A stretch of 64,000 bases of DNA from Marinicella marina (GCF_030065545.1 NZ_JASJNC010000001.1:62001-126000), one strand, 5' to 3'. Numbered from the stretch's first letter, positions 8,853-20,051 are shown. Notes: generated by a model not told the origin, from the sequence alone. Translations and numbers: made by a program.

Positions 8853-9251
8853 ATGCAATCAACCGCTGATAAAATAGGTATCTTCTTGTCTGGCTTGTGT
8901 GCCATTCAATGTGCCATGCTGCCGATTTTACTCAGTGTATCTGCAGTGGTGCCCAGTTGGGCACATTTTGGTCATGGCTGGATTTGGTTAACTGTAATTG
9001 GGGTAATCGCTGCATGGTCATTCAGTCGTGGCTGGAAACAACACCAGGATAAACGTGTGATTGGACTGTTTGCGATGGGTTTTGGTTTTTTGATTGCTGG
9101 TTCTTTGGCGGAAGACAAAGTTCACATCATCACAGAATCAGCGATGTTCGTAGTTGGTGGCGTGTTGATGGTGATGGCGCATTGGCGCAATTACCAACTG
9201 ATGAGATGTATTAAGCCCAAAGCGAGTGAAGTCGTTGGCGGAATCGAGTAG
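8853..9251 (+). CDS. MerC-domain membrane protein
   Basis: A 132-residue protein with four predicted membrane helices and the MerC signature near the N terminus, G-L-C-A-I-Q-C-A-M-L-P, with a Cys pair at the membrane entrance. MerC proteins take up mercuric ions, but stand-alone chromosomal homologues outside mer operons are of unknown role. No merR, merA, merT or merP is nearby, so mercury resistance should not be assumed. The start is uncertain: an in-frame ATG at 8769 adds 28 residues unlike the family, and neither has a good ribosome site. Confidence 0.75.
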   Translation: MQSTADKIGIFLSGLCAIQCAMLPILLSVSAVVPSWAHFGHGWIWLTVIGVIAAWSFSRGWKQHQDKRVIGLFAMGFGFLIAGSLAEDKVHIITESAMFVVGGVLMVMAHWRNYQLMRCIKPKASEVVGGIE

Positions 9252-9272
9252 TTAGATTCAAGAGAACTGCGA

Positions 9273-9443
9273 TTAAAGCTCCTCGAAGTCTTCCTTAGTC
9301 ACACCACAGTCAGGACACATCCAGGTTTCTGGAACGTCTTCCCAACGGGTGCCTGGCTCGATGTTGTCATCAGGCCAACCATCGGCTTCATCGTAAATGA
9401 GACCACAAACAACACAGATATATTTTTTGAATTCAGTTTCCAT
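9273..9443 (-). CDS. Rubredoxin
   Basis: A 56-residue rubredoxin, a small one-electron carrier with one iron held by four cysteines in C-V-V-C-G and C-P-D-C-G. The aromatic core Y-x-C-x-x-C-G-x-x-Y and D-G-W-P-D-D-N-I-x-P-G-T are intact. The ATG at 9443 gives the standard length; upstream frame extension is not rubredoxin. It is divergent from the ABC transporter operon. The electron partner is not in this window. Confidence 0.95.
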   Translation of the reverse strand: METEFKKYICVVCGLIYDEADGWPDDNIEPGTRWEDVPETWMCPDCGVTKEDFEEL

Positions 9444-9511
9444 TGGGAACAAATATAATTTCAGATGTCGCTTATATACGGTCATTTGAAAAAAAATCAA
9501 CAAGGTAATTT

Positions 9512-10465
9512 ATGCAACATGCAATTGACATCAAAAACTTAGTAAAAACCTACAAAGACGGTACCCAAGCACTCAAAGGCGTAGACCTGAAAGTTGAAGC
9601 CGGAGAAATCTTTGCTTTATTAGGCCCCAACGGCGCCGGCAAATCGACCTTGATTGGCATCATTTCATCATTGGTCAACATGACCTCTGGCGAAGTCAAA
9701 GCCTTTGGCAAAGATTTGGTCAAGAACCGCACCGAGGTCAAAGCCATGATTGGACTGGTACCACAAGAATTTAATTTCAACATGTTCGAAAAGCCCATTG
9801 ATATCGTCGCTAACCAAGCAGGCTATTACGGCGTACCACGTAAAGTGGCGCTTGAACGCACTGAAAAGTACCTCAAACAATTACAACTGTGGGAGAAACG
9901 GAATACCATTTCACGCGGTTTATCCGGTGGCATGAAACGTCGCTTGATGATCGCTCGTGCCATGGTCAATGAACCCCGCATCCTGATTTTGGATGAACCC
10001 ACAGCGGGTGTGGACATTGAGATTCGCCGCTCCATGTGGTCTTTTGTTGAAGAAATTGCTGCCCAAGGCACCACCATCATCTTAACCACGCACTATTTGG
10101 AAGAAGCAGAGCAGTTATGCAAGAACATCGCCATCATCGATCATGGCGAAATTGTCAGGAACACCACCATCAAGGATTTACTCAAGACCTTGGACATTGA
10201 GACATTCATATTTGACCTTGATAAAACCCCTGATGAAAAATTGTTGGCGGCATTGGATGCCAGGGTGAGGGACGATAACAGCATTGAAATGGACGTCCCC
10301 AAATCGAAAAATCTTAACAGCGTGTTCAAACAAATTGATGAGGCCGGCTACTGTGTTTCCTCGATGCGCAACAAAGCCAACCGCCTGGAGGAATTGTTTG
10401 TGAAAATGATCGAGAACAACACCGAAACCAAATCATCTCAGCCAACCCCAGGAGGTGCAGCATGA
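9512..10465 (+). CDS. yadG: ABC transporter ATP-binding protein, YadG-like
   Basis: ATPase subunit of an ABC-2 type exporter, 317 residues. It has Walker A G-P-N-G-A-G-K-S-T, Q-loop P-Q-E, signature L-S-G-G-M-K-R-R, Walker B I-L-I-L-D-E-P-T-A-G-V-D and the switch H in T-T-H-Y. The C-terminal 90 residues form the extra domain of the drug/polysaccharide exporter subgroup. It overlaps the permease gene by 4 bp (ATGA), so the two are co-translated. Closest in layout to the E. coli yadGH pair; the substrate is unknown. Confidence 0.92.
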   Translation: MQHAIDIKNLVKTYKDGTQALKGVDLKVEAGEIFALLGPNGAGKSTLIGIISSLVNMTSGEVKAFGKDLVKNRTEVKAMIGLVPQEFNFNMFEKPIDIVANQAGYYGVPRKVALERTEKYLKQLQLWEKRNTISRGLSGGMKRRLMIARAMVNEPRILILDEPTAGVDIEIRRSMWSFVEEIAAQGTTIILTTHYLEEAEQLCKNIAIIDHGEIVRNTTIKDLLKTLDIETFIFDLDKTPDEKLLAALDARVRDDNSIEMDVPKSKNLNSVFKQIDEAGYCVSSMRNKANRLEELFVKMIENNTETKSSQPTPGGAA

Positions 10466-11232
10466 GCTCAGTAACATTCAACGGCATCAAAACCCTGATG
10501 CGCAAAGAAGTGACCCGCATTGTCAGAATTTGGTCACAAACCTTACTGCCACCAGCGATCACCATGACTTTGTATTTCGTGATTTTTGGTAATTTAATTG
10601 GTTCTCGAATCGGCCAGATGGGTGGTTTTGATTACATGTCTTTCATTGTGCCTGGTTTGGTGATGATGGCAGTGATCACCTCATCATACGGCAACATGGT
10701 TTCCTCATTTTTTGGCGCCAAATTCGCCAGACACGTAGAGGAGTTACTGGTATCACCGATGCCCAATTGGGCCATCTTGACCGGTTACGTCAGTGGCTCA
10801 TTATTCCGCGGCTTGGCTGTGGGTTTGATTGTGACCATCATTTCCTTATTTTTTACCGAAATCAAAATCCATAACGTGTGGATCATCATTTCAACAGTCG
10901 TTCTGACCTCTATTGTGTTTTCCTTGGGTGGCTTTATCAATGCAGCCTTCGCTAAAAAGTTCGATGACATCGCCATCATTCCCACTTTCGTCTTGACCCC
11001 TTTGACTTATTTGGGCGGGGTGTTTTACTCGATTTCTTTGTTACCTGATTTTTGGCAAAAAGTCTCCTTGATCAATCCGGTACTGTACATGGTGAACACT
11101 TTCCGCTATGGCTTCCTGGGCGTGTCAGACATCAATGTGGCTGTGGCCTACGGCATCATCATTTCCTTTGTCTTGATTTTAGGCTTTATTTCTTGGTACA
11201 TCTTGCACAAAGGGATTGGTCTGCGGTCTTAA
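10462..11232 (+). CDS. yadH: ABC-2 type permease, YadH-like
   Basis: Integral membrane subunit of 256 residues with six predicted helices and the ABC-2 pattern, including the conserved P-L-T-Y-L-G-G-V-F-Y-S loop before the last pair of helices and the N-P-V-L-Y-M motif. It partners the ATPase encoded immediately upstream. It converges with the large dikinase-like gene, leaving 9 bp between stops. Confidence 0.92.
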   Translation: MSSVTFNGIKTLMRKEVTRIVRIWSQTLLPPAITMTLYFVIFGNLIGSRIGQMGGFDYMSFIVPGLVMMAVITSSYGNMVSSFFGAKFARHVEELLVSPMPNWAILTGYVSGSLFRGLAVGLIVTIISLFFTEIKIHNVWIIISTVVLTSIVFSLGGFINAAFAKKFDDIAIIPTFVLTPLTYLGGVFYSISLLPDFWQKVSLINPVLYMVNTFRYGFLGVSDINVAVAYGIIISFVLILGFISWYILHKGIGLRS

Positions 11233-11241
11233 CCACAAGCA

Positions 11242-13995
11242 TCAATCAATCCAAGGCCTGGCCTGTTTGATTTCTAAATGACCGCGGCTGCCATCGTCGG
11301 TGCGGGTGATTTTGAACTCGATGTCCATGGCAAAATCTTCATCACCCGCATAAATGGCTTTGAAGTGGCTTTGTATGCGTTGCATGGCAACACGCAATTC
11401 CCTCACTTCATCATCCAGCAGCACATTGATGGTGGGAACTGGCTGACCGTAAACCGTTTCTACATTTGAGCGCCTGATGTACTGCTGAACCCAGCTGTAA
11501 TCAGTATCTGATGAAACCAGCCTGGCCAGTAAAAATTCATCTGGAATGGCACCCACTTCACCCTCACTGGTAACAATCGGCTCTGGGTTGGTCACTGAGA
11601 TTTCACCGTATTGGGCATTGACATAGTAACCTTCCCAATTGCGATCATAAATGTTTTTAGTCACTGCCACACCATTGACTTGTTCATCACCATAGCTCAG
11701 GTGTACCAAAACACCCATATAGGTTTTAAAATGATCAATGCGGTAAAAGCGCCGTTCTTCAAATGCGCGACTGGTCCACAGACTGGCCCATACTTTTTTC
11801 ACTGACTCCCCAATCAAACCTTCATCAGGGTGGTGTGTGTTGGACTCATAAAGCCCAGCACCATTGAAACCGGCCAGGTCTTCGTTGTTGGTGCTCGAGC
11901 GCAACCGAATCGAATGGGTGAAATCACCATCTGGATCCCAAAAATAACGCATCGACTCTAATACCTCAGCCATGTCAGCTGGCACTTCGCTTTTGCGCAC
12001 TTCTTTGCGAAAATCTTTTAATTGTTCAAGGCGAACATCCGGACTGTTTATGAATGCCTCTGCTGCCATGATTTGTTGAATTTGTTGGTACAGACTTTTG
12101 CCGTTGGGATCACTGGAATCATCGCACAGGTCGCGGTATTTGCCATCCGGCGTGATGCCATCATCCTCAAAACCTTGACACCGATTCATCTGCATAAAAT
12201 CATCGTACATAGCAAACGGAATGGCATAACCCACTGGGTATGAACCCGGTTCCAGCACCTGAGCCAGTTCAGCAACATTGGCTGCTTTGGCACCAAAACG
12301 AATCCAATCTGAATGGCGCAAGGTATCTAGTCGTGCTGGTAAAACCACTGATAAATCACTCTGCGGCTCTTGGCTTTTTTGAGGCCGTACCTGTTCCAAC
12401 CATTGATCAACTTCAGCCTGTGTCGCGGGTTCTATAACAAAACCATCGTGATTCACTTGATAATGAACCAACTGATTCAACAAGGGTTTTATGAAGGGGT
12501 TTTCGGCGGCATCCTGAATGAAAGCATTGGGTGTGTTGTTTTGTTTGGCCTTTAAATTAATGTGTGATAACGGCGTTTGCACGGTGTCGGTGATGATGCC
12601 TGCGACATGAGCCAAATCATTGGGGATGAAGGTAAAAATCACCACATCGTTGACTGAAGGGGTTGGATCTCCCTCATTGACCACGCGTAAAGTACCGTAG
12701 CCTTCAGCCAAATTCATCGCTGTATAGGACACATTATCAAACAATGTTTCACTGTCGATGACAGCCACTTCATTGTCATCAAAATAGGCTTGGTTCTGCA
12801 GATAGATGTTGGTTTGGGTATCACTGCCCGGAAAGTACACCAAGTTACCATCCAGCACGCGCATTTTCGCCGTTAATAACTGATGGGCTTTAACAATCAA
12901 AGGCGCCGCCACTGGATCAGTCGGCCATAACTGCAAGGTGTATAAGCCCTTGGCTGCTGGATAGGGATTGATGAATTTATCATGCGCCAGTATCGAGCCC
13001 GCCAAATGTTTGCGTGCGTCTAAGAAATACGTGCTGCTGTTAAAAACTCGGTAAGCCTCATCGTAATTAAGTGTCGGATACCAGTCCAAAACATCGTAAG
13101 CAAAATCTATATGCAACGGTACGTGTTCACTGTGCATGAAGTACACACTGGGAAAATCAGTATCAATGTCTTTGATGATGAATTTCAGTTCACGGATACC
13201 TATGGCACCCGGTGTTGCGCTGCGTACCGACAAGTCATTATAGACCTGCCTGTTTATTATGTAGGTGGCTCCAAGTGAAGGGTCTAGCCCCCATTGGTAA
13301 CTGACCGTTACTTCGGCGTCTTGATGACCAGCAAGTCGTACTCGCAACGCCGATGATGTGATTCCAGATAGAGTAATGAACTCATTACCCGCACTGTTCG
13401 CATCACCTTCAAAACCACTGTAAGTGATTTCCATTCCTTGGTAACTGACCGTGGCCAAGTCAGCACCATTTAATAAACCACTGTTTTTATCAACCAGCGC
13501 GGTATCACCATCATACAGTTGTAAATCAACATCCTGATTGGTGCTGATATTGATTCGGACTTGTGCCTTTCCTGCTGGAATGCTGCCGATCACTTTCACC
13601 GACTCACCAACCAATGACAGGTGTTGGTTGAATACCCCCTTTCCATGATCATAATCACTACAACCGGTGTTTAACTCCCATATTTTGTTGAGCAATGCAT
13701 TGGGTGTTTGATCAGTTGCAGTATCGTACAGAAAATTCTTCACCCGAACGGCTTTATCTGAATACACCCCAGATGGGTGATTGAGGTAATCTCGACTGAA
13801 GCTGCGCAAACAAAACTGTTTGTCATGGTTGCTTTCACAGCTCGCCACCCATTGGCTGATATTGGTTTCAGGACAAGCTTCCTCCCAGTCAAAACCACTG
13901 GCTTGTGAGCTTGAAACGACACCCATGATAAGGCCAAAAAGTGTTGTTGCATGGCAATGATTTTTCACTCTGAGATCCCTGATTAATCCATTCAT
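11242..13995 (-). CDS. Exported PEP/pyruvate-binding protein with glucan-water-dikinase-like core
   Basis: A 917-residue protein. Residues 1-33 look like a signal peptide ending S-S-S-Q-A-S-G. Residues about 120-210 resemble a beta-sandwich of the PPC type (V-D-L-Q-L-Y-D-G-D). Near residue 477, L-S-H-I-N-L-K-A-K-Q-N-N matches the swivelling phosphohistidine domain; its L-S-H form and position before the nucleotide-binding domain match plant glucan, water dikinase rather than PEP synthase. From about residue 565 follows the PPDK/PEPS ATP-binding domain (K-A-A-N-V-A-E-L, S-I-R-L-R-S-S-T-N-N-E-D, A-S-L-W-T-S-R-A-F-E). The fold assignment is secure. A dikinase outside the cytoplasm would lack ATP, so substrate, location and activity are open. 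Confidence 0.8.
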   Translation of the reverse strand: MNGLIRDLRVKNHCHATTLFGLIMGVVSSSQASGFDWEEACPETNISQWVASCESNHDKQFCLRSFSRDYLNHPSGVYSDKAVRVKNFLYDTATDQTPNALLNKIWELNTGCSDYDHGKGVFNQHLSLVGESVKVIGSIPAGKAQVRINISTNQDVDLQLYDGDTALVDKNSGLLNGADLATVSYQGMEITYSGFEGDANSAGNEFITLSGITSSALRVRLAGHQDAEVTVSYQWGLDPSLGATYIINRQVYNDLSVRSATPGAIGIRELKFIIKDIDTDFPSVYFMHSEHVPLHIDFAYDVLDWYPTLNYDEAYRVFNSSTYFLDARKHLAGSILAHDKFINPYPAAKGLYTLQLWPTDPVAAPLIVKAHQLLTAKMRVLDGNLVYFPGSDTQTNIYLQNQAYFDDNEVAVIDSETLFDNVSYTAMNLAEGYGTLRVVNEGDPTPSVNDVVIFTFIPNDLAHVAGIITDTVQTPLSHINLKAKQNNTPNAFIQDAAENPFIKPLLNQLVHYQVNHDGFVIEPATQAEVDQWLEQVRPQKSQEPQSDLSVVLPARLDTLRHSDWIRFGAKAANVAELAQVLEPGSYPVGYAIPFAMYDDFMQMNRCQGFEDDGITPDGKYRDLCDDSSDPNGKSLYQQIQQIMAAEAFINSPDVRLEQLKDFRKEVRKSEVPADMAEVLESMRYFWDPDGDFTHSIRLRSSTNNEDLAGFNGAGLYESNTHHPDEGLIGESVKKVWASLWTSRAFEERRFYRIDHFKTYMGVLVHLSYGDEQVNGVAVTKNIYDRNWEGYYVNAQYGEISVTNPEPIVTSEGEVGAIPDEFLLARLVSSDTDYSWVQQYIRRSNVETVYGQPVPTINVLLDDEVRELRVAMQRIQSHFKAIYAGDEDFAMDIEFKITRTDDGSRGHLEIKQARPWID

Positions 13996-14163
13996 ATTTA
14001 ACTGACTTGCAGTTTAGCACAGCGATGTTAAAACATTGATAAGGCATTGATTCACTGCACATCATTACCGGTCTTGTAAATGTTGAAAGTTAACAAACCA
14101 CAGGAAATAAACACCTGGTTTGCAGGTATCTGCCAAAAAAAACGGGAATTCTATGTATTGGGG

Positions 14164-14191
14164 CTTGAATTCAACACCGCCAACCCCACAT
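14164..14191 (+). promoter_or_regulatory. Sigma-32 (heat-shock) promoter of groESL
   Basis: CTTGAA (14164-14169), a 14-bp spacer and CCCCACAT (14184-14191) match the sigma-32 consensus CTTGAA-N13/15-CCCCATnT. It lies about 90 bp before groES. No CIRCE inverted repeat is seen, so RpoH rather than HrcA control is inferred. Confidence 0.85.
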
Positions 14192-14279
14192 GACACTCCA
14201 ACCGAAGCACCGTTATTTTAGAATACTTGTGCTTCATCACTATAGACTAATTTTTAAACGTATTTAGGGAGTTCGATTA

Positions 14280-16219
<1,940 letters not shown>

Positions 16220-16245
16220 ATCATCCCCTGAACGTCCGTTCACAA

Positions 16246-16273
16246 AAAGCCCTGTTTTTACAGGGCTTTTTTT
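16246..16273 (+). terminator. Rho-independent terminator of groESL
   Basis: AAAGCCCTG (16246-16254) pairs perfectly with CAGGGCTTT (16261-16269) around TTTTTA, followed by a T run to 16273. Confidence 0.93.
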
Positions 16274-16340
16274 ATGGCTGTTTTTTACCGGCCTTAAATA
16301 ATCATCGGTTACAATCTTGGCATTCAATTCCTAAGCTTTG

Positions 16341-17483
16341 ATGATGACCAAACCCACCCAATTTGAAACCCGCGCCATTCAAGCCACTGAACCCCATGAT
16401 GATGAGACCGGCTCAGTCGCCAACGCCATCTACCCATCAACCACGTTCAAGCGAGAGACTGATGGCACTTTCAAAAGTGGCTACATCTATTCACGAAAAG
16501 CCAACCCCAACCGCAGCTTATTAGAATCAGCCTTGGCGACCATAGAAGAAGGTGAATTTGCCTTGGCTTTTGCTTCAGGCATGGCGGCCATCAACACCGT
16601 GTTACAAAGCCTGAAACCCGGTGATCATGTGATTGTGCCAGATGATGCCTATTATGAAGTTCGACGCACCTTGGGTGAATTGTTCAGTACTTGGCATTTA
16701 GCACACACACAAGTAGACATGACTGATCATGAAGCGATAAAAGCTGCAATCAAACCCAACACCCAACTGATCTGGATTGAATCACCTTCCAACCCGTTAC
16801 TTAAGGTGACTGACATCAAGACCGTTGCTGACTTGGCGCATGCCAATGATGCACTTTGTATCGTTGATAACACTTGGTGTACACCGGTGCTACAAAGGCC
16901 TTTGGCTTTGGGTGCTGATGCCGTGATGTACTCAACCACCAAATACTATGGTGGCCATTCAGATTCTCTCAGCGGCGCTTTGGTGCTCAACCCTGCTGCT
17001 CCTGAATCTTTCAAAGCCCAGCTCAAGAACATCCAAAACCTCAGTGGCGCCGTACCATCAGCATTTGATGCTTGGTTAATCACTCGTGGCATCAAAACGC
17101 TCAAACTGCGGGTGATGCAACAAGTCAGCAATGCCCAGAAGTTGGCTGAATTCTTTGCCCAGCACGATGCCGTTGATGCCGTCCATTTTCCTGATCTGGC
17201 CAACCACCCCCAACATGAGTTGGCCACCAGGCAGATGCCAGATGGCTGTGGTGCCATGATTTCCATCCAAGTGGGTTCTGGCAGAGAAGCAGCCATGGCA
17301 GTGATCGCAAAGCTCCAGCTTTTCACTCCCGCCACTTCATTAGGCGGCGTTGAAAGTTTAGTTGAACACCGCAAATCAGTGGAGGATGCATTAAGCCAAA
17401 CGCCCGAAAACCTGATCAGAATTTCAGTCGGTATCGAACACATCGATGACTTAATGGCTGATTGGCAAAACGCGCTGTCTTGA
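16341..17483 (+). CDS. PLP-dependent trans-sulfuration enzyme (cystathionine gamma-synthase/lyase family)
   Basis: Cys/Met-metabolism PLP enzyme of 380 residues. The PLP lysine lies near residue 201 in Y-S-T-T-K-Y-Y-G-G-H-S-D, with the cofactor tyrosine motif Y-S-R-x-x-N-P and the phosphate-binding S-G-M-A-A-I. The family includes cystathionine gamma-synthase, cystathionine beta- and gamma-lyases and O-acylhomoserine sulfhydrylase; which one cannot be settled from the sequence. The C-terminal S-L-G-G-V-E-S-L motif is typical of synthase and gamma-lyase members. The ATG at 16341 (or its neighbour 16344) was preferred to an in-frame TTG at 16338. It stands alone, with no other methionine genes beside it. 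Confidence 0.88.
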   Translation: MMTKPTQFETRAIQATEPHDDETGSVANAIYPSTTFKRETDGTFKSGYIYSRKANPNRSLLESALATIEEGEFALAFASGMAAINTVLQSLKPGDHVIVPDDAYYEVRRTLGELFSTWHLAHTQVDMTDHEAIKAAIKPNTQLIWIESPSNPLLKVTDIKTVADLAHANDALCIVDNTWCTPVLQRPLALGADAVMYSTTKYYGGHSDSLSGALVLNPAAPESFKAQLKNIQNLSGAVPSAFDAWLITRGIKTLKLRVMQQVSNAQKLAEFFAQHDAVDAVHFPDLANHPQHELATRQMPDGCGAMISIQVGSGREAAMAVIAKLQLFTPATSLGGVESLVEHRKSVEDALSQTPENLIRISVGIEHIDDLMADWQNALS

Positions 17484-17490
17484 AAATGTT

Positions 17491-17694
17491 TTAATTGACT
17501 GGCAGGCCTTTGATTTTTTGCCGTTCTTTTTTGATCAAGTTCAACAGCTTTCTACAAAATGCTGTTTTCTCTGAGCCTTGAAAAGAAGCCCTGACCAACT
17601 CACGTTGTAAGTACCTGATCTTTTTTTCGATGGTTTTGGCGTTTTGATACGCTGCATTTCTGGATTTAATTTGTGCAATGATACTGTGTTGCAT
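17491..17694 (-). CDS. Small basic protein of unknown function (67 aa)
   Basis: A Lys/Arg-rich, probably helical 67-residue protein (A-K-T-I-E-K-K-I-R-Y-L-Q-R-E-L, L-N-L-I-K-K-E-R-Q-K-I). The start at 17694 has AGGG 8 bp upstream; an in-frame ATG at 17760 adds 22 residues without a visible ribosome site. It converges with the PLP-enzyme gene, 7 bp apart. No family recognised; it could bind nucleic acid judging by charge, but that is a guess. Confidence 0.5.
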   Translation of the reverse strand: MQHSIIAQIKSRNAAYQNAKTIEKKIRYLQRELVRASFQGSEKTAFCRKLLNLIKKERQKIKGLPVN

Positions 17695-17889
17695 TGAAAC
17701 ACCCTTTCTGTTGTGACAATGACTGTATGTTCGCTCCAAAGCAACTTGTTTGTCTGTCATTAAAATCCGATGTTGTTGTAAGAAATTATCGATGGTACTG
17801 CGAATTTTTGGCCAATCATAACTGCAGACTGTTATTCATATGAAGTTTCTATTATGATGAAATGCGTTTGTAAATGATGATGATGATGA

Positions 17890-19143
17890 ATGCCTCCTCA
17901 AGCTGTCGAAAACACACCACCGTTTTGGCGTAAGCTGGGTTTTTTCCTGACTTACCTGAAACAAGAAAAACTCTACTACCAAATCACCCTGCTGGCTTTT
18001 GCCAATGTTTTGACCTTTATACCCATCGTGATTATCCCTTTGTTGGTTGCGGCTTTGTTATTCTTGGCATCGTATAAATTGGCCTTTGAGGTTTTGCATG
18101 CGGTATCCACTGGCCAGTTTACATACGCCGATGCTCGCAGCCATGAGATTGATGACAAAATTGGCTTCAAAGCCATGGTCATGGCCATCATTCAGATCTT
18201 TATCTTTTTATTCATATACCGCAGCGATCCTGCTTCTGGTTTGGCCTTATTGATTCTCACAACGGCAGCAACACCAGCATACCTGATGATGCTGAGCAAA
18301 ACTCAATCAGTTACGACTTCTTTGAACCCGATGAATCTACTCACTGTAATGACCCGCATTGGTTTTGAGTATTGGATGTTATTGATTTTCTTTTTAATCT
18401 GTGGTGCGGCTAATTTAGGTTTCAGGTACCTGATGGCCGATGCACTGCCTGGCATCATAGGCAGTGTACTGACGGCTTGGGTTTTGTATTTTTTATTGGC
18501 TTATACTTTTGCAGTTATTGGCTATGTGATGTACCGCCACGCCGATGAATTGGGTCATGATACCGTGGATACTGAGGTCTTAACAACCCAAACAAGCCAC
18601 CCTGTGGACCCACTGAAGGATCGCATCAAAGACTTGATTGAACAAGGCAACGCTCAGGAGGCCATCAACATCATCAATGAATTAAAGGCCGATGAAGAAC
18701 GCACCGACTTGGATGTTTATTTGTCCCAAGCTCAAGATATTTTAGTACACAACAATCGCCTGCGACCCGCTGATAAGCTGCAGCAATTGATTGCTCAAAA
18801 CAACCACAAAGCAGCCATAGAATTGGTCCTTGAGTATTTAGAAGATGGACATTTCATCAAACCCAAAGACCCCAACCACATGAGCCAATTGATCACCCAT
18901 GCCTTCGAGAGAAATCAATTCAAAACCGTACTTAAACTGGCTCGCGACTTCGATCAACGCTTTCCCGATGCGCACCAGGATGTTGTTGATAATTATTTTT
19001 TGGTGGCCAAAATATATTACCAAAACAAAAAAACTGATGCCGCGGTGAAACTGTTAACTCATTTGATAAAAAAGTACCATGGCAGTGCCAATGTCAACGC
19101 ACCAAGTTCCTATTTAAAAGGCATTGAAAAACTCAAAGGATAA
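17890..19143 (+). CDS. Membrane protein with C-terminal TPR-like helices
   Basis: A 417-residue protein. Residues about 30-225 contain several membrane helices in pairs; the soluble half (about 235-417) is made of helical hairpins such as I-K-D-L-I-E-Q-G-N-A-Q-E-A-I-N-I-I, typical of TPR-like scaffolds. The layout suggests an inner-membrane protein presenting a cytoplasmic protein-interaction domain. No catalytic motif is seen and I do not recognise a named family. The start codon is directly preceded by five tandem out-of-frame ATG triplets (17874-17888) and no clear Shine-Dalgarno sequence. Confidence 0.75.
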   Translation: MPPQAVENTPPFWRKLGFFLTYLKQEKLYYQITLLAFANVLTFIPIVIIPLLVAALLFLASYKLAFEVLHAVSTGQFTYADARSHEIDDKIGFKAMVMAIIQIFIFLFIYRSDPASGLALLILTTAATPAYLMMLSKTQSVTTSLNPMNLLTVMTRIGFEYWMLLIFFLICGAANLGFRYLMADALPGIIGSVLTAWVLYFLLAYTFAVIGYVMYRHADELGHDTVDTEVLTTQTSHPVDPLKDRIKDLIEQGNAQEAINIINELKADEERTDLDVYLSQAQDILVHNNRLRPADKLQQLIAQNNHKAAIELVLEYLEDGHFIKPKDPNHMSQLITHAFERNQFKTVLKLARDFDQRFPDAHQDVVDNYFLVAKIYYQNKKTDAAVKLLTHLIKKYHGSANVNAPSSYLKGIEKLKG

Positions 19144-19166
19144 TGAGTCATAACAAAATGACAGAC

Positions 19167-19736
19167 TCAATAACGGTAATGGCCAGTGATGGGGTGTTTA
19201 AACAGCATGTCTTCACTTCTTACGCCCCAGCCTATGTTGTGAATGATTTCATAATTACCTGATGCTGCCTTTTGATCACTGACGATACCAATGTGTGGCC
19301 GGTTGTTGCCACTCAGACGCCAACTGACGATGTCACCTGGCTGATAATCTCGAGGGTTTTGAGTGATTGGCAAAGCAACACCAAAGCGCTTAAAAAATAC
19401 TTCTAAATTAGGCACTCGGCGGTGATCGATGTTACTGTCTGGTTTGTTCAGTCCCCAAATTTTTGGATAGAGTCCGAAATGCTTATCCATGTCCTCATGT
19501 ACCAATTGTTGTAGGTCTATACCTAAGGCACGGTATGATCTGATGATGACATCGGTACACACCCCTTTGTTGGCTGCCACATCTCCCATTGGGTAGGCTA
19601 TTGACTGGTATGAACCGTCATAAATCACCACATGTTTAAGGCGGTCCTTGGCTGCATCAACCAATGGGTTGGCAATGCTTAAGCCGTTGAAGGTCAGCAG
19701 CACCAGGTAGAATAAGCCAGAAATGAAGACTCGCAT
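19167..19736 (-). CDS. DUF1287 (NlpC/P60-like) exported protein
   Basis: A 189-residue protein with a signal peptide (MRVFISGLFYLVLLTFNGLSIA) and the DUF1287 core: V-C-T-D-V-I-I-R-S-Y-R (candidate catalytic Cys), D-H-R-R-V-P-N-L, Y-Q-P-G-D-I-V-S-W and R-P-H-I-G-I-V-S-D (candidate His). The pattern is that of NlpC/P60-like cysteine peptidases or amidases acting on the cell wall; activity of the family is not established. The start at 19736 was chosen for the signal peptide; an upstream ATG adds 19 residues. Confidence 0.85.
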   Translation of the reverse strand: MRVFISGLFYLVLLTFNGLSIANPLVDAAKDRLKHVVIYDGSYQSIAYPMGDVAANKGVCTDVIIRSYRALGIDLQQLVHEDMDKHFGLYPKIWGLNKPDSNIDHRRVPNLEVFFKRFGVALPITQNPRDYQPGDIVSWRLSGNNRPHIGIVSDQKAASGNYEIIHNIGWGVRSEDMLFKHPITGHYRY

Positions 19737-19794
19737 TTCAACTTTGACAACTGTCCAGTAAATTGATTCAAACAAAACACTTACTGCTGGCAAA

Positions 19795-19819
19795 GAAAAA
19801 GCCAGCTGAAAAGCCGGCT
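19795..19819 (-). terminator. Rho-independent terminator after dodecin gene
   Basis: On the minus strand AGCCGGCT (19819-19812), loop TTTC, AGCTGGCT (19807-19800), with one mismatch, followed by a T run. It separates the dodecin gene from the DUF1287 gene downstream of it. Confidence 0.8.
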
Positions 19820-19847
19820 CTTGCTACTTTTGATAATTAATGGTTGG

Positions 19848-20051
19848 TCAGTCTTTTAATACAAATGTGACCTTCATCGCCACGCGGTATTCAACCACTT
19901 TACCGTCTTCTACCACAACTTTTTGGCTTTCAACCCAAGCACCAGTAATATTTTTTAAGGTCTCAGAGGCCCTTTCGATTCCATTTTCAACAGCATCATC
20001 GAAACTTTTTTTCGAACTGGCAATGATCTCAGTTACTTTGGCTACGCTCAT
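19848..20051 (-). CDS. Dodecin, flavin-storage protein
   Basis: A 67-residue dodecin, which assembles into a dodecameric shell binding flavins. Family signatures: V-A-K-V-T-E-I-I-A-S-S, S-F-D-D-A-V-E-N-G-I-E-R-A, G-A-W-V-E-S-Q-K (flavin-stacking Trp) and the final Y-R-V-A-M-K-V-T-F-V-L. It is a single gene with its own terminator. Confidence 0.95.
   Translation of the reverse strand: MSVAKVTEIIASSKKSFDDAVENGIERASETLKNITGAWVESQKVVVEDGKVVEYRVAMKVTFVLKD

Noticed and set aside
8853-9251. Mercury resistance operon
   Set aside because: Only a MerC-like protein is present; no merR, merT, merP or merA beside it.
13996-14163. Additional small gene or CIRCE element between the dikinase-like gene and groES
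   Set aside because: No supported frame and no CIRCE-type inverted repeat; the gap holds divergent promoter sequence, including the sigma-32 site just downstream.
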